This document shows, piece by piece, positions 17,503 to 26,194 of a DNA stretch of 64,000 nucleotides (its first letter is position 1; every line of letters begins with the position of its first letter). Source of the stretch: an uncultured Planctomycetaceae bacterium (GTDB lineage: Bacteria; Planctomycetota; Planctomycetia; Planctomycetales; Planctomycetaceae); contig CAIXQV010000991.1 in NCBI GenBank assembly GCA_903921605.1, forward strand, positions 62,001 through 126,000, given 5' to 3'. Below the pieces are notes generated by a model, which ran no database searches, had not been told where the DNA came from, and saw only the letters and a program-made list of their open reading frames with translations. The translations under genes and the position numbers were made by a program.

Positions 17503-17535
17503 CAGCCCGGTTTCTCTGACTGAAAAACCGGGCTG
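17503..17535. terminator. Bidirectional terminator hairpin
   Basis: Perfect 11-bp inverted repeat CAGCCCGGTTT (17503-17513) and AAACCGGGCTG (17525-17535) with an 11-nt loop, between convergent genes. An A-rich stretch precedes it on the + strand, giving a T-run for the minus-strand gene. Confidence 0.82.
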
Positions 17536-17576
17536 TGACTCAGATCAGTAGCTGTCGTGTTTCTGTGCCTCGGCAG

Positions 17577-18605
17577 CTACTTGATCAATTCTGCCACTTT
17601 CATTGAAGCAGCTTCTGCAGCAACGGCCTTCACGTCTGCGACCTTGACTGGCACAAAGCCACGTCGTTTGCTTTCGTCTGCGGCTTCCATGAAGGCGTAA
17701 AGATCCGTCGTTTCTTCGGCGCTTACTGGAGGCTGGCCCGAACGAAAGAACTTTACGATCTCAACAACCAGCGGTTTGTAGCCATCGTATTGACCTGCAG
17801 GTGCAATACCTTTGGTCCCGAAAGCTGTCCCGCCGTAGCCCGAACTTCCGCTCCGAATTCCTCGAAACGTACCAATTCGTCCCTTGTTCCATGTTCCGGT
17901 GACAAGATCGAAGTCCGGCGTTTGAGTACGAACGACTGTTTCTACTCCTGGCCCCATGATCGTGAACAGCGTTTCGCATCCGTGAATTCCGTACCAGAAG
18001 AGGTCTGGGTGCGTTGGCTCCAATGAGCATGGAGAATAGGTGTCACAGCCCATGACATCTCCGATTGAACCACCTCGAATTGCCTGAGCCCCGTTGGAGA
18101 ATCTCAACGAAGATGAGCTGAAGACAGGTGTCTTGTAGTGCTTTGCCAGCTCAAAAATCGCAATCGTATCAACCAAAGAGCCGGCGATTGGCTTATCGAT
18201 AAAGACGGGCTTTTGAGCCTTCAGAGCCGGAAGGACCTGTTCCAGATGAGGTCGGCCGTCGTTGGTCTCAAGGAGAACGGCGTCAACCTGTGAAATCATC
18301 GCATCAAGATCTTCAATGACCTCAACACCCATAGCCTTGATCTTCTCGGTGTACTCTGGCACACGTTTGATACTACTCTCAATATCCGGGCTTCCTTTCG
18401 GATACACAAGTACCACTTTGCAGCCAGCAAGTGCAGGATCGGAACCTCCCTTGTTCAGCAAGTCGGCGAATGCAAGACAATGGGACGTATCAAGTCCGAT
18501 CATTCCAATCCGTATCATCTTTGCTGGCTCATCAGCAAACGCAGCTGACGGGTCGAGCAACACGGCAGAGACAAAGAGCAGGCAGGCGACGATCAATCTA
18601 AGCAT
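17577..18605 (-). CDS. Exported Gfo/Idh/MocA-family oxidoreductase
   Basis: A 342-residue NAD(P)-dependent oxidoreductase fold behind a signal peptide (residues 1-24, ending AFA). The Rossmann start is IRIGMIGLDTSH, unusual because the third Gly of the GxGxxG is Thr-Ser. The segment QKPVFIDKPIAGSLVD carries the conserved E/D-K-P, and FWYGIHGCETLFTIMG has the catalytic-type His. The ATG is preceded by AAGGAG, which decides the start against an open extension to 18680. Exported members are typical of Planctomycetota and probably act on periplasmic sugars. The degenerate nucleotide loop leaves cofactor use open. Confidence 0.9.
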   Translation of the reverse strand: MLRLIVACLLFVSAVLLDPSAAFADEPAKMIRIGMIGLDTSHCLAFADLLNKGGSDPALAGCKVVLVYPKGSPDIESSIKRVPEYTEKIKAMGVEVIEDLDAMISQVDAVLLETNDGRPHLEQVLPALKAQKPVFIDKPIAGSLVDTIAIFELAKHYKTPVFSSSSLRFSNGAQAIRGGSIGDVMGCDTYSPCSLEPTHPDLFWYGIHGCETLFTIMGPGVETVVRTQTPDFDLVTGTWNKGRIGTFRGIRSGSSGYGGTAFGTKGIAPAGQYDGYKPLVVEIVKFFRSGQPPVSAEETTDLYAFMEAADESKRRGFVPVKVADVKAVAAEAASMKVAELIK

Positions 18606-18727
18606 CAAAAGCTCTCCTTTGGGAAGGACAAAAAACGGCAGGAACTTCAGGCGGGAGGCGAAGCTTATCGCAACGCTCAATACTTTACACTCACATCTGG
18701 ATGTCCAGGAACTGCACAGCCCTTTCG

Positions 18728-19648
18728 TCAGAGTTCACTTGACTTTGCTGCAGAGTCCTGAGGCTTCGGCAATGGTTTATTCGGATCAAAATCTTTCGGA
18801 AGATTTCCTTCCAGCTTAAACTCTTCAATCAGTTCATTGCGACGGCGTGCCACGGCTCTGTCGAATTCACTCAGGACGTCCAAAGCACGATCTCGCGATG
18901 TGACGAGACCAATAATCAGATACTGAGTGATCGCCATCAGATAACAGACCCAGCCGACCAGCCAACGCTCTCGGTGTCGAGCCAGAAGGTCAGACTCTCG
19001 TTTGAGTTCTGGCATCATCCCCTGCAGTGCATCGAGTGTCACCATGGATTGCATCGGACAAACAACCGCACATTGCTGACAATAAGCCCATGTGGCGATC
19101 GTGTCACGTCGAAGAACATCCCTCTGGTCATTATTCAGTACCGGCATCTGCGAGCCAATGATTGCACACATCATCGCCAGTACAGGAGATGATCGGTTCA
19201 GATGGCGACAAACAAACCCCTTCAGGAATTTCCATTTCAACTTCCAGAGTTGAACGACAGGATTCTTTCCCTTTTCCAGCTTCGGTGGCCCGGGGTGCAA
19301 CACCGCAAACAATTCCTGATCGGGCATGGCTTCGATCACGCTGATGGCCAGCATAAGCCTTAAACCCATTGTCAGCCAGTCGGCACGATCGAGCCAGTCG
19401 ACCTTCTGCATCCAGCCAAACAGCAGATGTTCCATGTTCGCAGTGGCAGCCAGCAGCAGGAGCGCCCCGCGAAACCATTCTTCGAGGTCTTTCTCAAGTT
19501 CATCGTCCAAGTCCTGAAGACGAAAAACCTTACGCATGATGAAACGAAAAATGGGAATCGCAATCAGCCCGACCAGCACACGCGAAATAGGGCGGAGTAC
19601 GCTGCGAAACAGCGGCAGGTCCATAAATATGCGAAACAAACTGCCCAA
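18728..19648 (-). CDS. Predicted membrane protein of unknown function with a C-x2-C-x3-C-P motif
   Basis: A 306-residue protein with hydrophobic segments near residues 18-36, 60-80, 92-106 and 228-248, so it is probably in the inner membrane. The middle contains WAYCQQCAVVCPMQS, a C-x2-C-x3-C-P pattern reminiscent of half an iron-sulphur site, though no matching distal half is seen. The C-terminus is charged with RAVARRRNELIEE and a Pro/Lys tail. I do not recognise the family. It lies 122 nt upstream of the exported Gfo/Idh gene on the same strand and might be co-transcribed. Confidence 0.75.
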   Translation of the reverse strand: MGSLFRIFMDLPLFRSVLRPISRVLVGLIAIPIFRFIMRKVFRLQDLDDELEKDLEEWFRGALLLLAATANMEHLLFGWMQKVDWLDRADWLTMGLRLMLAISVIEAMPDQELFAVLHPGPPKLEKGKNPVVQLWKLKWKFLKGFVCRHLNRSSPVLAMMCAIIGSQMPVLNNDQRDVLRRDTIATWAYCQQCAVVCPMQSMVTLDALQGMMPELKRESDLLARHRERWLVGWVCYLMAITQYLIIGLVTSRDRALDVLSEFDRAVARRRNELIEEFKLEGNLPKDFDPNKPLPKPQDSAAKSSEL

Positions 19649-19835
19649 TTGCGACTCTTTCCAAATTCAGTTCAGGCCTTCAACTCACATTGTGACCACG
19701 GCGAAGGTTGGCGATTCGACTTCACCTGCCAAGACTGTATCCTGCCGAGTCGGCTCACTCCACCGTCACCCCTAAACTGGTCGAATGTCCGGACTCTGGC
19801 AGGACGCCCCCTGACATCAGGCTACGAGACTACTC

Positions 19836-20603
19836 ATGTTCGGTATCGCTGGCGAAACAGCATTTGACCTGCGTTTCAACCTGTTCGGAATTCCCATTCG
19901 CATTCATCCGGTCTTCTGGATCTCCGCCGCGATGATGCGATGGAATCCAGAGCGGCTGGATCTTGTCGTTCTGGGAGTCATCTGCGTCTTCGTAACAGTG
20001 CTGATCCATGAACTTGGTCATGCCTTGGTTCTCCGCCACTACGGATGGCCTTCCGAAATTGTGCTGTATTTTCTGGGCGGATATGCAACCGCGACTCGCC
20101 TTTCAACCTGGCGTCAGATCTGGTCGCTGGCAGCCGGCCCACTTGCTGGGCTTTCCTTCTCAGCGATTGTGTACGGCGTGATGATCCTGCTGATGAGATC
20201 TTCGCCAGCAACCTTCGAAGATTTTCCCGCTTTGAACTACGTTTTCTTTATGCTCTTATTCAGTGGAATCATTGTCAATGTGATGAATCTGATCCCGACC
20301 CTTCCTCTGGATGGCGGACAAATCATGGCCACGCTCGTAACTCACTACGGCGTTCGTGGCCGTCAGGCATCAGAGCTGGTTCTGAAAATCTCTATCGGTG
20401 CGGCCGGCGGAGTGGCTCTGTGGTGTGCCTACTGTTCCAACTCAGGTGCCGATGTGCTGCCAAGCATTTTCTACTCATTTCTGCCAGCCCCCCACGCTGG
20501 CATTCTTGCTCGACTTCAGCCCGACCCTCAGTTCCTGATGATCTTCTTCGGAATCCTCTGTGCCCAAAGTGTCATCAACTATAACCAGTTCAAGGCGTGG
20601 TAG
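19836..20603 (+). CDS. Site-2 protease family (M50) membrane metalloprotease
   Basis: A 255-residue polytopic protein. The zinc motif HELGH is at residues 58-62 inside a hydrophobic segment, and the third ligand motif NLIPTLPLDGGQ is about 90 residues later. The opening FGIPIRIHPVFWIS is typical of the compact SpoIVFB/Rv-like M50 group without PDZ or CBS domains. The family cleaves membrane-embedded substrates such as anti-sigma factors. No such substrate gene is adjacent, so the target is unknown. It is divergent from the unknown membrane protein gene. Confidence 0.92.
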   Translation: MFGIAGETAFDLRFNLFGIPIRIHPVFWISAAMMRWNPERLDLVVLGVICVFVTVLIHELGHALVLRHYGWPSEIVLYFLGGYATATRLSTWRQIWSLAAGPLAGLSFSAIVYGVMILLMRSSPATFEDFPALNYVFFMLLFSGIIVNVMNLIPTLPLDGGQIMATLVTHYGVRGRQASELVLKISIGAAGGVALWCAYCSNSGADVLPSIFYSFLPAPHAGILARLQPDPQFLMIFFGILCAQSVINYNQFKAW

Positions 20604-20694
20604 TGCCATCGGGAACGGCGTCGAATAATTCCAACACGTTCAGAGCGTTCGTTGATTGCTTCTACGGAAATTCAAGCCGCATCAGCCATCGTTA

Positions 20695-21426
20695 CTATTT
20701 GCACGGCATTCGATATCGCCATTCCAGTGGTTGTGGTAGTTCCTGTGCTGTGAATTCTAAATGGATTACTCGCCGATGCCCGGGATTGATCATCGGCGAA
20801 GAGGCATGCAGCAGTAGAGGGCTCATCAACACTGCCCCACCTGCGGGAACCTCACAAACAACTTCATTCACACTGGAGGAGATTTCTTCAATCCGATCCG
20901 ATGTCAAAGCGTCGGAACGGTGACTTCCGGGTAGCACCTTCAACGCCCCGTTTGCAGCAAAGCAATCATCAAGATGCAGCCGAACAGCAAGGATCCGAGA
21001 CATGATCTGAACAGGAGGCTGGACACACGGAACTCCAGCTTTTCGAGTCCACGCATGAAAGCCTTCAACTTCGTGACGCTCTTTGACGGCGATCGATAAA
21101 TCCTGGTGCCAGAAAACCCCCCAGTTTGCGCCTTCCGTTTTATCAAAAAGCGTTGAGCGAACCATGAATGCCCCGGCTCCAAGAACTGCTTCGACCAACT
21201 CTGCAACTTTTGAGTTCAACGACAGTTCAGCAACTTCCGGAACAACGTCAACAAGATTTCGGAGCGCGTAAACACCGCTGCTGTTGGAAACAGACTCAGC
21301 AGCCTCGATTCGCGCGCGGGCCAGTTCCGTCAGATGAACAAGTCTCGCAACTGTGTTGCCATCCAGAGACTGGGGAATGACTGCAAACCCCTGTTCCTGA
21401 AACATCCTCGCCAGCGAACTATTCAT
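20695..21426 (-). CDS. Phytanoyl-CoA dioxygenase (PhyH) family protein
   Basis: A 243-residue Fe(II)/2-oxoglutarate-dependent oxygenase. The fold has the metal motif in WGVFWHQDLSIAV (H-x-D), then LHLDDCFAANGALKVLPGSH, and the distal His in LLLHASSPM followed by the Arg of GHRRVIHLEF for 2-oxoglutarate. An open extension goes back to 21543, but the ATG at 21424-21426 begins the fold and overlaps the stop of the upstream aldo/keto reductase gene by 8 nt, implying translational coupling. The substrate is unknown; the family hydroxylates varied small molecules. Confidence 0.9.
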   Translation of the reverse strand: MNSSLARMFQEQGFAVIPQSLDGNTVARLVHLTELARARIEAAESVSNSSGVYALRNLVDVVPEVAELSLNSKVAELVEAVLGAGAFMVRSTLFDKTEGANWGVFWHQDLSIAVKERHEVEGFHAWTRKAGVPCVQPPVQIMSRILAVRLHLDDCFAANGALKVLPGSHRSDALTSDRIEEISSSVNEVVCEVPAGGAVLMSPLLLHASSPMINPGHRRVIHLEFTAQELPQPLEWRYRMPCK

Positions 21427-22411
21427 AAATCGGACAAAACGTACTAAAGGCAGATTCACAGAACACGCCGGGATCATTGAAACGACGACCGCGGTCGAGC
21501 CCACTGATGGCGTCCATATCCGACTGGGATAACTCAAAGTCAAAGATGTTCAGGTTCTCGGCCATCCGATCCAGAGTCGATGTTTTTGGAATCACTGAGG
21601 TTCCTCGTTGAACTCCCCAACGAAGCAGAACCTGCGCTGCCGACTTTGCTTTTTCCATACCGATGCACTGAACGATGGGATTGTCGAGCAAAGACTCGGA
21701 CTGGCTGGCCATCCCGAGACTGTAGTAGCTGGCGGCCCCAAGAGGAGAAAACGCGGTGAACGCAATCTGCTCCTGTTGGCAATACCGCAGTAACTTGGCC
21801 TGCTCAAGAAAAGGATGCGACTCGACCTGAAGAACACTGGGGCGAATTCGAGCGTACGAGAGCAAATCACGCAGCAAACTTGTGCCGAAATTGCAGATGC
21901 CGATTTGCTTCACCAGTCCGCTGTCGACCAGTTCTTCCATCGCCTGCCATGTTTCACTAATTGGAACTCGCACCTCTTCCATTCGAGGTGTCTCAGCCGC
22001 GGGATCCACAAACCATCCCGGCGGATAACGCAGATCAAACGGCACGTATTTCTGAGCGATCGGAAAATGGATCAGATACAAATCCAGTTGTTCCAGTCCC
22101 AGATCATTCAGCGATTTTTCGCAGGCCTGTCGAACGTGTTCTGCCTTGTGGTAGGTGTTCCATAGCTTAGAGGTGACCCAGAGGTCTTCGCGTTTGCAGA
22201 GACTATCTGACAGGGCTTTCCTGATCCCCTGCCCGACTTCGATTTCGTTCCCGTAATCACAGGCACAATCGAGATGTCGATAGCCAACCTGAATCGCCTG
22301 ATGAGCGACGTCAGCCGCAAGTGGACGATCGACTTTCCAGAAGCCAAAGCCCACCGACGGCAATTGAGCCCCGGTGTTGAGGAGAATTGATGCGGCCATA
22401 GCAGAATTCAT
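21419..22411 (-). CDS. Aldo/keto reductase
   Basis: A 330-residue NADPH-dependent reductase of the AKR superfamily. The catalytic tetrad is visible: Asp in YRHLDCACDYG, Tyr in the same segment, Lys in LWVTSKLW, and His in LYLIHFP. The C-terminal cofactor segment TSVIPKTSTLDRMAENL is also clear. It reduces aldehydes or ketones in the cytoplasm. The ATG at 22411 is preferred over 22447 because the barrel starts soon after and a weak AAAGA precedes it. It overlaps the PhyH gene and forms a likely two-gene operon. Confidence 0.92.
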   Translation of the reverse strand: MNSAMAASILLNTGAQLPSVGFGFWKVDRPLAADVAHQAIQVGYRHLDCACDYGNEIEVGQGIRKALSDSLCKREDLWVTSKLWNTYHKAEHVRQACEKSLNDLGLEQLDLYLIHFPIAQKYVPFDLRYPPGWFVDPAAETPRMEEVRVPISETWQAMEELVDSGLVKQIGICNFGTSLLRDLLSYARIRPSVLQVESHPFLEQAKLLRYCQQEQIAFTAFSPLGAASYYSLGMASQSESLLDNPIVQCIGMEKAKSAAQVLLRWGVQRGTSVIPKTSTLDRMAENLNIFDFELSQSDMDAISGLDRGRRFNDPGVFCESAFSTFCPIYE

Positions 22412-22521
22412 TCTTTCTGAATCTTGATCACTGAAATCGAAGCACATCAATTCAGAAGTCTAAAGCCTAGATAATTCAATGGCCATGAACTTTGCCTCGA
22501 GGTTGCAAATCAGACCATCGC

Positions 22522-23169
22522 TTAAAAAGCCGTGGTGGATTCTGAGATTCCATCTGGTGTTATAGGCAATTCTTTTTCAACATGGCTGCCAGTCAAAGCC
22601 TTCGATAGCTTCGGTCGCAGGGTGTAGTGAGCAAACACAGCTCCAGCCGCCGCACCAAGCAGATGCGCATCCCAGGCGACGTGTTTCCCGGCCGTCGGCA
22701 AAAGTCCCCAGAACAAGGTGCCGCCATAAAGCACTCCCACAAGCACAGCAGTACCGGCCGAGACCAGCTTTCTTTCATGGATTCCAGCCGTGATCAAATA
22801 AGCGGTCAGGCCGTAAACCAGACTGCTGGCACCCACAACCGGACTCGATAAACCAACCAGCCATGTAAAAAGCCCAGCAAGAACTGTTACGCTGATTAAG
22901 ATGCGGCGTGCGTTATCGCGAGTCACCGAAAGCATAAAGAGCAGCACTGCCAGAGGAATCGTGTTCCCCAGCAGATGCTCGAATCCGTCATGCAGAAAAG
23001 GCATGGTAAAGATGCCAACCAAACCAGACACGGTTCTTGGTTTCAGGCCATAATTCTGGACCAGATTCCAGTCGGTCAGCGACAGCGGCACATTAATCAG
23101 AAAAATGAGCCAGATGAATCCAACGAACGCAAGAACGCTGATCAGATTTCGTCTTATTTCTAGTTTCAT
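22522..23169 (-). CDS. Rhomboid-family intramembrane serine protease
   Basis: A 215-residue membrane protein with six hydrophobic segments. The family's FLHDGFEHLLGNTIPL segment (His65, Asn69) is present, with the nucleophile region VVGASSLVYG (Ser115 or Ser116, in place of the classical GxSG) and the catalytic His169 in AWDAHLLGAAAGA. The family cleaves transmembrane helices. The substitution of Ser for Gly after the nucleophile is a mild deviation. It is not obviously linked to its neighbours. Confidence 0.9.
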   Translation of the reverse strand: MKLEIRRNLISVLAFVGFIWLIFLINVPLSLTDWNLVQNYGLKPRTVSGLVGIFTMPFLHDGFEHLLGNTIPLAVLLFMLSVTRDNARRILISVTVLAGLFTWLVGLSSPVVGASSLVYGLTAYLITAGIHERKLVSAGTAVLVGVLYGGTLFWGLLPTAGKHVAWDAHLLGAAAGAVFAHYTLRPKLSKALTGSHVEKELPITPDGISESTTAF

Positions 23170-23259
23170 GATTTCACCAGGGGGCCCTATCGCAAAAGGC
23201 CACTTTGTTCAGAATTCTACCGATACCCAGCACGGGAACGCAGAAGCGTGGGGAGTGGA

Positions 23260-25071
23260 TCACAGACTTTCCAGAAGCAACTGCAACTGTTCAATCTGCT
23301 TTTCAGATAGTGCCATTTTTGAATTGTGATGTGAAGTCTTCAGAACTTCGGCAAGCGTCGCCGCTCGACCGTCATGAAAATAGGGTGCACGCTGGCTTAC
23401 ACCTCTTAGCGACGGTGGATTGAACAGCGTTTCTCCCTGTTCGTCATGGATACCAACATCATACGTGTCGTTGCTCGTCAGCCCGGGGCCTGCATGACAA
23501 TTCTGACATCCTGCCGCTTCAAACCCTATTCTTGCCTCTGCCAGCACATCACCGCTCGGCATCATGTTGTTTGCAAGGCGAAGTGAAGGGGCCGGAGTAA
23601 GTGTTTTCAAGTACGCAGAAAGACGCTCAATCGGTAGTTCGTCTGTCGGGATCTGAGTCTGCATTGAAATAATCAGCGACGTCTTAATTTGTTCGTCCAG
23701 ACTACTCTTGCTTCCCGTCCAGGCCCATGGGCCGGAATCAGAGACCCCTCGTAACGAAACAACCTTCTTTGGGGCCCCGCGATCTTCATCTCCAAACGTG
23801 TCCGCTCTTTGCCCATTCGTATGGCCATCAGTGTGGCATGAATGACAACTGAACCAACCGTCCAGCGACACCGAAGCGTCATAAAATGTGTGCTCCCCCT
23901 GCTCTGCCAATGTGAGATCTCGAATTTCACCCAGTGAGATCGTCGTCTCGACCGTCGGGGCCTTACCCTCCAAAGACAAGACTGTCACTGAATCGTCAAA
24001 ACGATTTGCTATGAACGCCTTCTTCTGCTCACTATCCAGGCAGATGGCTTCCGGTCGCTTCCCTGTTCGCAGACGTTCAAATGGCATGTGACTGGCGGTT
24101 CTGAAGGCCACCTGATTTACGCCGGAGATCACAATCAGCGTGAGGTCATTCTCTGTGACGACCATGGCGCCGGGATCACCCGAACCAATTGATGGCGTAC
24201 CCAATGGATATCGTTGTTGAGAGGCATACGATGTTCCCGAGTACTCAGCTTCTTCCGGAGCCGCATCGGCAGAATTCCCTGACACCGACAACAGTTGATC
24301 AAGAGGGATAGAATGCAGTCCATTCTGCATCAGGACTCCCCAGAAGACTCTTTCGTAAGTCGTGAATGTGGCAGGATCGAGCGTCTGGCAGGCAACCAGC
24401 AGTTTCCCGTGCTTGTGATTAAACCCCAAACCCCGAATGTTGTGCCCATAAACATCATGCTCCTTCAAGACGGAGCCCGCTGCCGTATCGACAATAGCCA
24501 GCCGACCCGCGAAGGAATCGGCAACGATCAGTTTGCCGTCCGGGAGATACAACATGGTGCGAGGTGCAAACGACAAACTCAGTTGTCGTTCTTTCTGCAG
24601 TCCATCTTGCTGTCCCCGAAGCAAGGTCACAGTCCTGGACCATAGCGATGAGACTGCCACCGAAGTTTCGTCCGCGCTGACAGCAACATCAACTGGGTAT
24701 AGAGGCAGTTCCAGGCTCAGAAGAGGCTCCAGCCCGGAACTTCCAGGCTCTTCGATCGACCAGAGCAGTCGGTGGGCATGATCGTCCAGGAGCAACAATC
24801 CTTTTCGCCACGCGGCAATCCCACTAAGAGATTCTGCTACCTTCCATTCCGCCAGGAGCTGGTTGGACGTCATGGCAATTTTGCTTACGGAGCCAGTCCG
24901 TGAATTGGCCACAAACAGAAAATCATTCTGACAGACGAGATCCACTGGGACCCGATATTGCGGCAAAGAGCGTAGTTGCGGCGACAACAGCTCTGCACAA
25001 AAGGCGACCGGAGTCATCGCAAGCATGAAGATTGAAGCTGTCAGAAATCCCGATGTGCTACGCTGATTCAT
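23260..25071 (-). CDS. Exported beta-propeller protein with C-terminal di-haem cytochrome c peroxidase-like domain
   Basis: A 603-residue protein with a signal peptide (residues 1-25) and an N-terminal YVTN/NHL-like propeller of about 350 residues. Repeats such as DFLFVANSRTGSVSKIAM, GKLIVADSFAGRLAIVD and KKAFIANRFDDSVTVLSL are visible. The C-terminal part has two haem c motifs, CHSCH and CQNCH, in a MauG/CcpA-type arrangement ending with PPSLRGVSQRAPYFHDGRA. This points to periplasmic redox chemistry, possibly oxidation of a bound ligand. The donor and substrate are unknown. Confidence 0.9.
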   Translation of the reverse strand: MNQRSTSGFLTASIFMLAMTPVAFCAELLSPQLRSLPQYRVPVDLVCQNDFLFVANSRTGSVSKIAMTSNQLLAEWKVAESLSGIAAWRKGLLLLDDHAHRLLWSIEEPGSSGLEPLLSLELPLYPVDVAVSADETSVAVSSLWSRTVTLLRGQQDGLQKERQLSLSFAPRTMLYLPDGKLIVADSFAGRLAIVDTAAGSVLKEHDVYGHNIRGLGFNHKHGKLLVACQTLDPATFTTYERVFWGVLMQNGLHSIPLDQLLSVSGNSADAAPEEAEYSGTSYASQQRYPLGTPSIGSGDPGAMVVTENDLTLIVISGVNQVAFRTASHMPFERLRTGKRPEAICLDSEQKKAFIANRFDDSVTVLSLEGKAPTVETTISLGEIRDLTLAEQGEHTFYDASVSLDGWFSCHSCHTDGHTNGQRADTFGDEDRGAPKKVVSLRGVSDSGPWAWTGSKSSLDEQIKTSLIISMQTQIPTDELPIERLSAYLKTLTPAPSLRLANNMMPSGDVLAEARIGFEAAGCQNCHAGPGLTSNDTYDVGIHDEQGETLFNPPSLRGVSQRAPYFHDGRAATLAEVLKTSHHNSKMALSEKQIEQLQLLLESL

Positions 25072-25415
25072 ACCCGAGTAACCTCATCTTCAGGGGCCGG
25101 TTCAACTCAACTTTTGCTGCCACGAACGGGATAAAGCAACGTCAGCTCCACAACACCTTCGGGCCAGCGACGATGACAAACACTTTCTCAAATCATTTTG
25201 GGCCAATATTGCCTCGGCTGATGACATGGATGAAGGCCCAGAGTAACTCAATCCTGCGAATTCGCCCAGCAGTAAAACGTGAGAAACAGTCAGTTGAGAC
25301 CTGGACATACTGGGCAATCCTCACACAATTGACATCAAGAGTTGTTACTGATCTGAGTCTGGCAAAATCCATGGCTCAACTCCGGAAGTCTCCTTAAGTG
25401 TTTCCGATCATCATT
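25072..25415. other. Intergenic region between divergent genes, no gene seen
   Basis: About 340 bases between the propeller-cytochrome gene and the YggS-type gene. Open frames on both strands show no homology or ribosome binding sites. Promoters for both genes are expected but not recognisable. Confidence 0.5.
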
Positions 25416-26129
25416 ATGATGTCTGTTCACGAAAAATTGTCTCAGAATATCAAGACTGTCCGTGATGAAATTCACTCGGCCTGTACGCGAGCTGGCAGAA
25501 ATGAGTCCTCTGTTGGACTTGTGGCGGTAACAAAGTATGCCGAATGGTCCGGGGTTCAGGAACTAAGTTCTCTTCATCAAACGTTTGGAGAGAACCGTCC
25601 GCAACAACTCGCAGACCGGCAAACAATATTGCCGGACGCTGAATGGCATCTCATCGGGCAGCTTCAGCGGAACAAAGTTCGGCTGGCTTTACAGCACGCA
25701 ACACTCATTCACTCTGTTGATTCTTTGAGACTCCTGGAACGAATCGAAGAAACAGCCTCAAGCATCAACAAGGATGCGCAAGTGCTGCTTCAGGTCAACG
25801 CCTCAGGCGAAACAACCAAATCAGGTTTTACTCCGGAAGAGATCATTAACGAATGGCCAGCCATCCTGGCGATGTGCTCAAGAACGAACATCATCGGTTT
25901 AATGACCATGGCCGCCGAATCAGAGAATGCAGAAGATGCTCGGCCCACGTTTCGCAAACTCCGGCAGTTACGAGATCAACTTGCGGCCAGAGAGGACTCA
26001 AAGAAAGCTGGCATCCAGCTCCCTGAGCTTTCGATGGGCATGAGTGGCGACTTTGTTCCAGCCATTGAAGAAGGTGCAACGCTCGTCCGAATTGGCAGCA
26101 GACTTTTCCACGGTTTGGAGCAAACCTGA
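25416..26129 (+). CDS. YggS-family pyridoxal phosphate homeostasis protein
   Basis: A 237-residue PLP-binding TIM barrel. The PLP lysine is in LVAVTKYAEW, followed by FGENRPQQL, WHLIGQLQRNK, the QVNASGETTKSGF segment, and the phosphate-binding C-terminal LSMGMSGDFVPAIEEGATLVRIG. The family regulates cellular PLP and amino acid balance without a known enzymatic reaction. The frame is open back to a GTG at 25398; the ATG at 25416 is chosen. It is convergent with purD, separated by 65 nt. Confidence 0.95.
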   Translation: MMSVHEKLSQNIKTVRDEIHSACTRAGRNESSVGLVAVTKYAEWSGVQELSSLHQTFGENRPQQLADRQTILPDAEWHLIGQLQRNKVRLALQHATLIHSVDSLRLLERIEETASSINKDAQVLLQVNASGETTKSGFTPEEIINEWPAILAMCSRTNIIGLMTMAAESENAEDARPTFRKLRQLRDQLAAREDSKKAGIQLPELSMGMSGDFVPAIEEGATLVRIGSRLFHGLEQT

Positions 26130-26194
26130 TCACAGGGAGAATCAATTCCAGAAAACTCTTCCCCGAAGTCAGTCGTTAAAATGTTTGCAGATTT

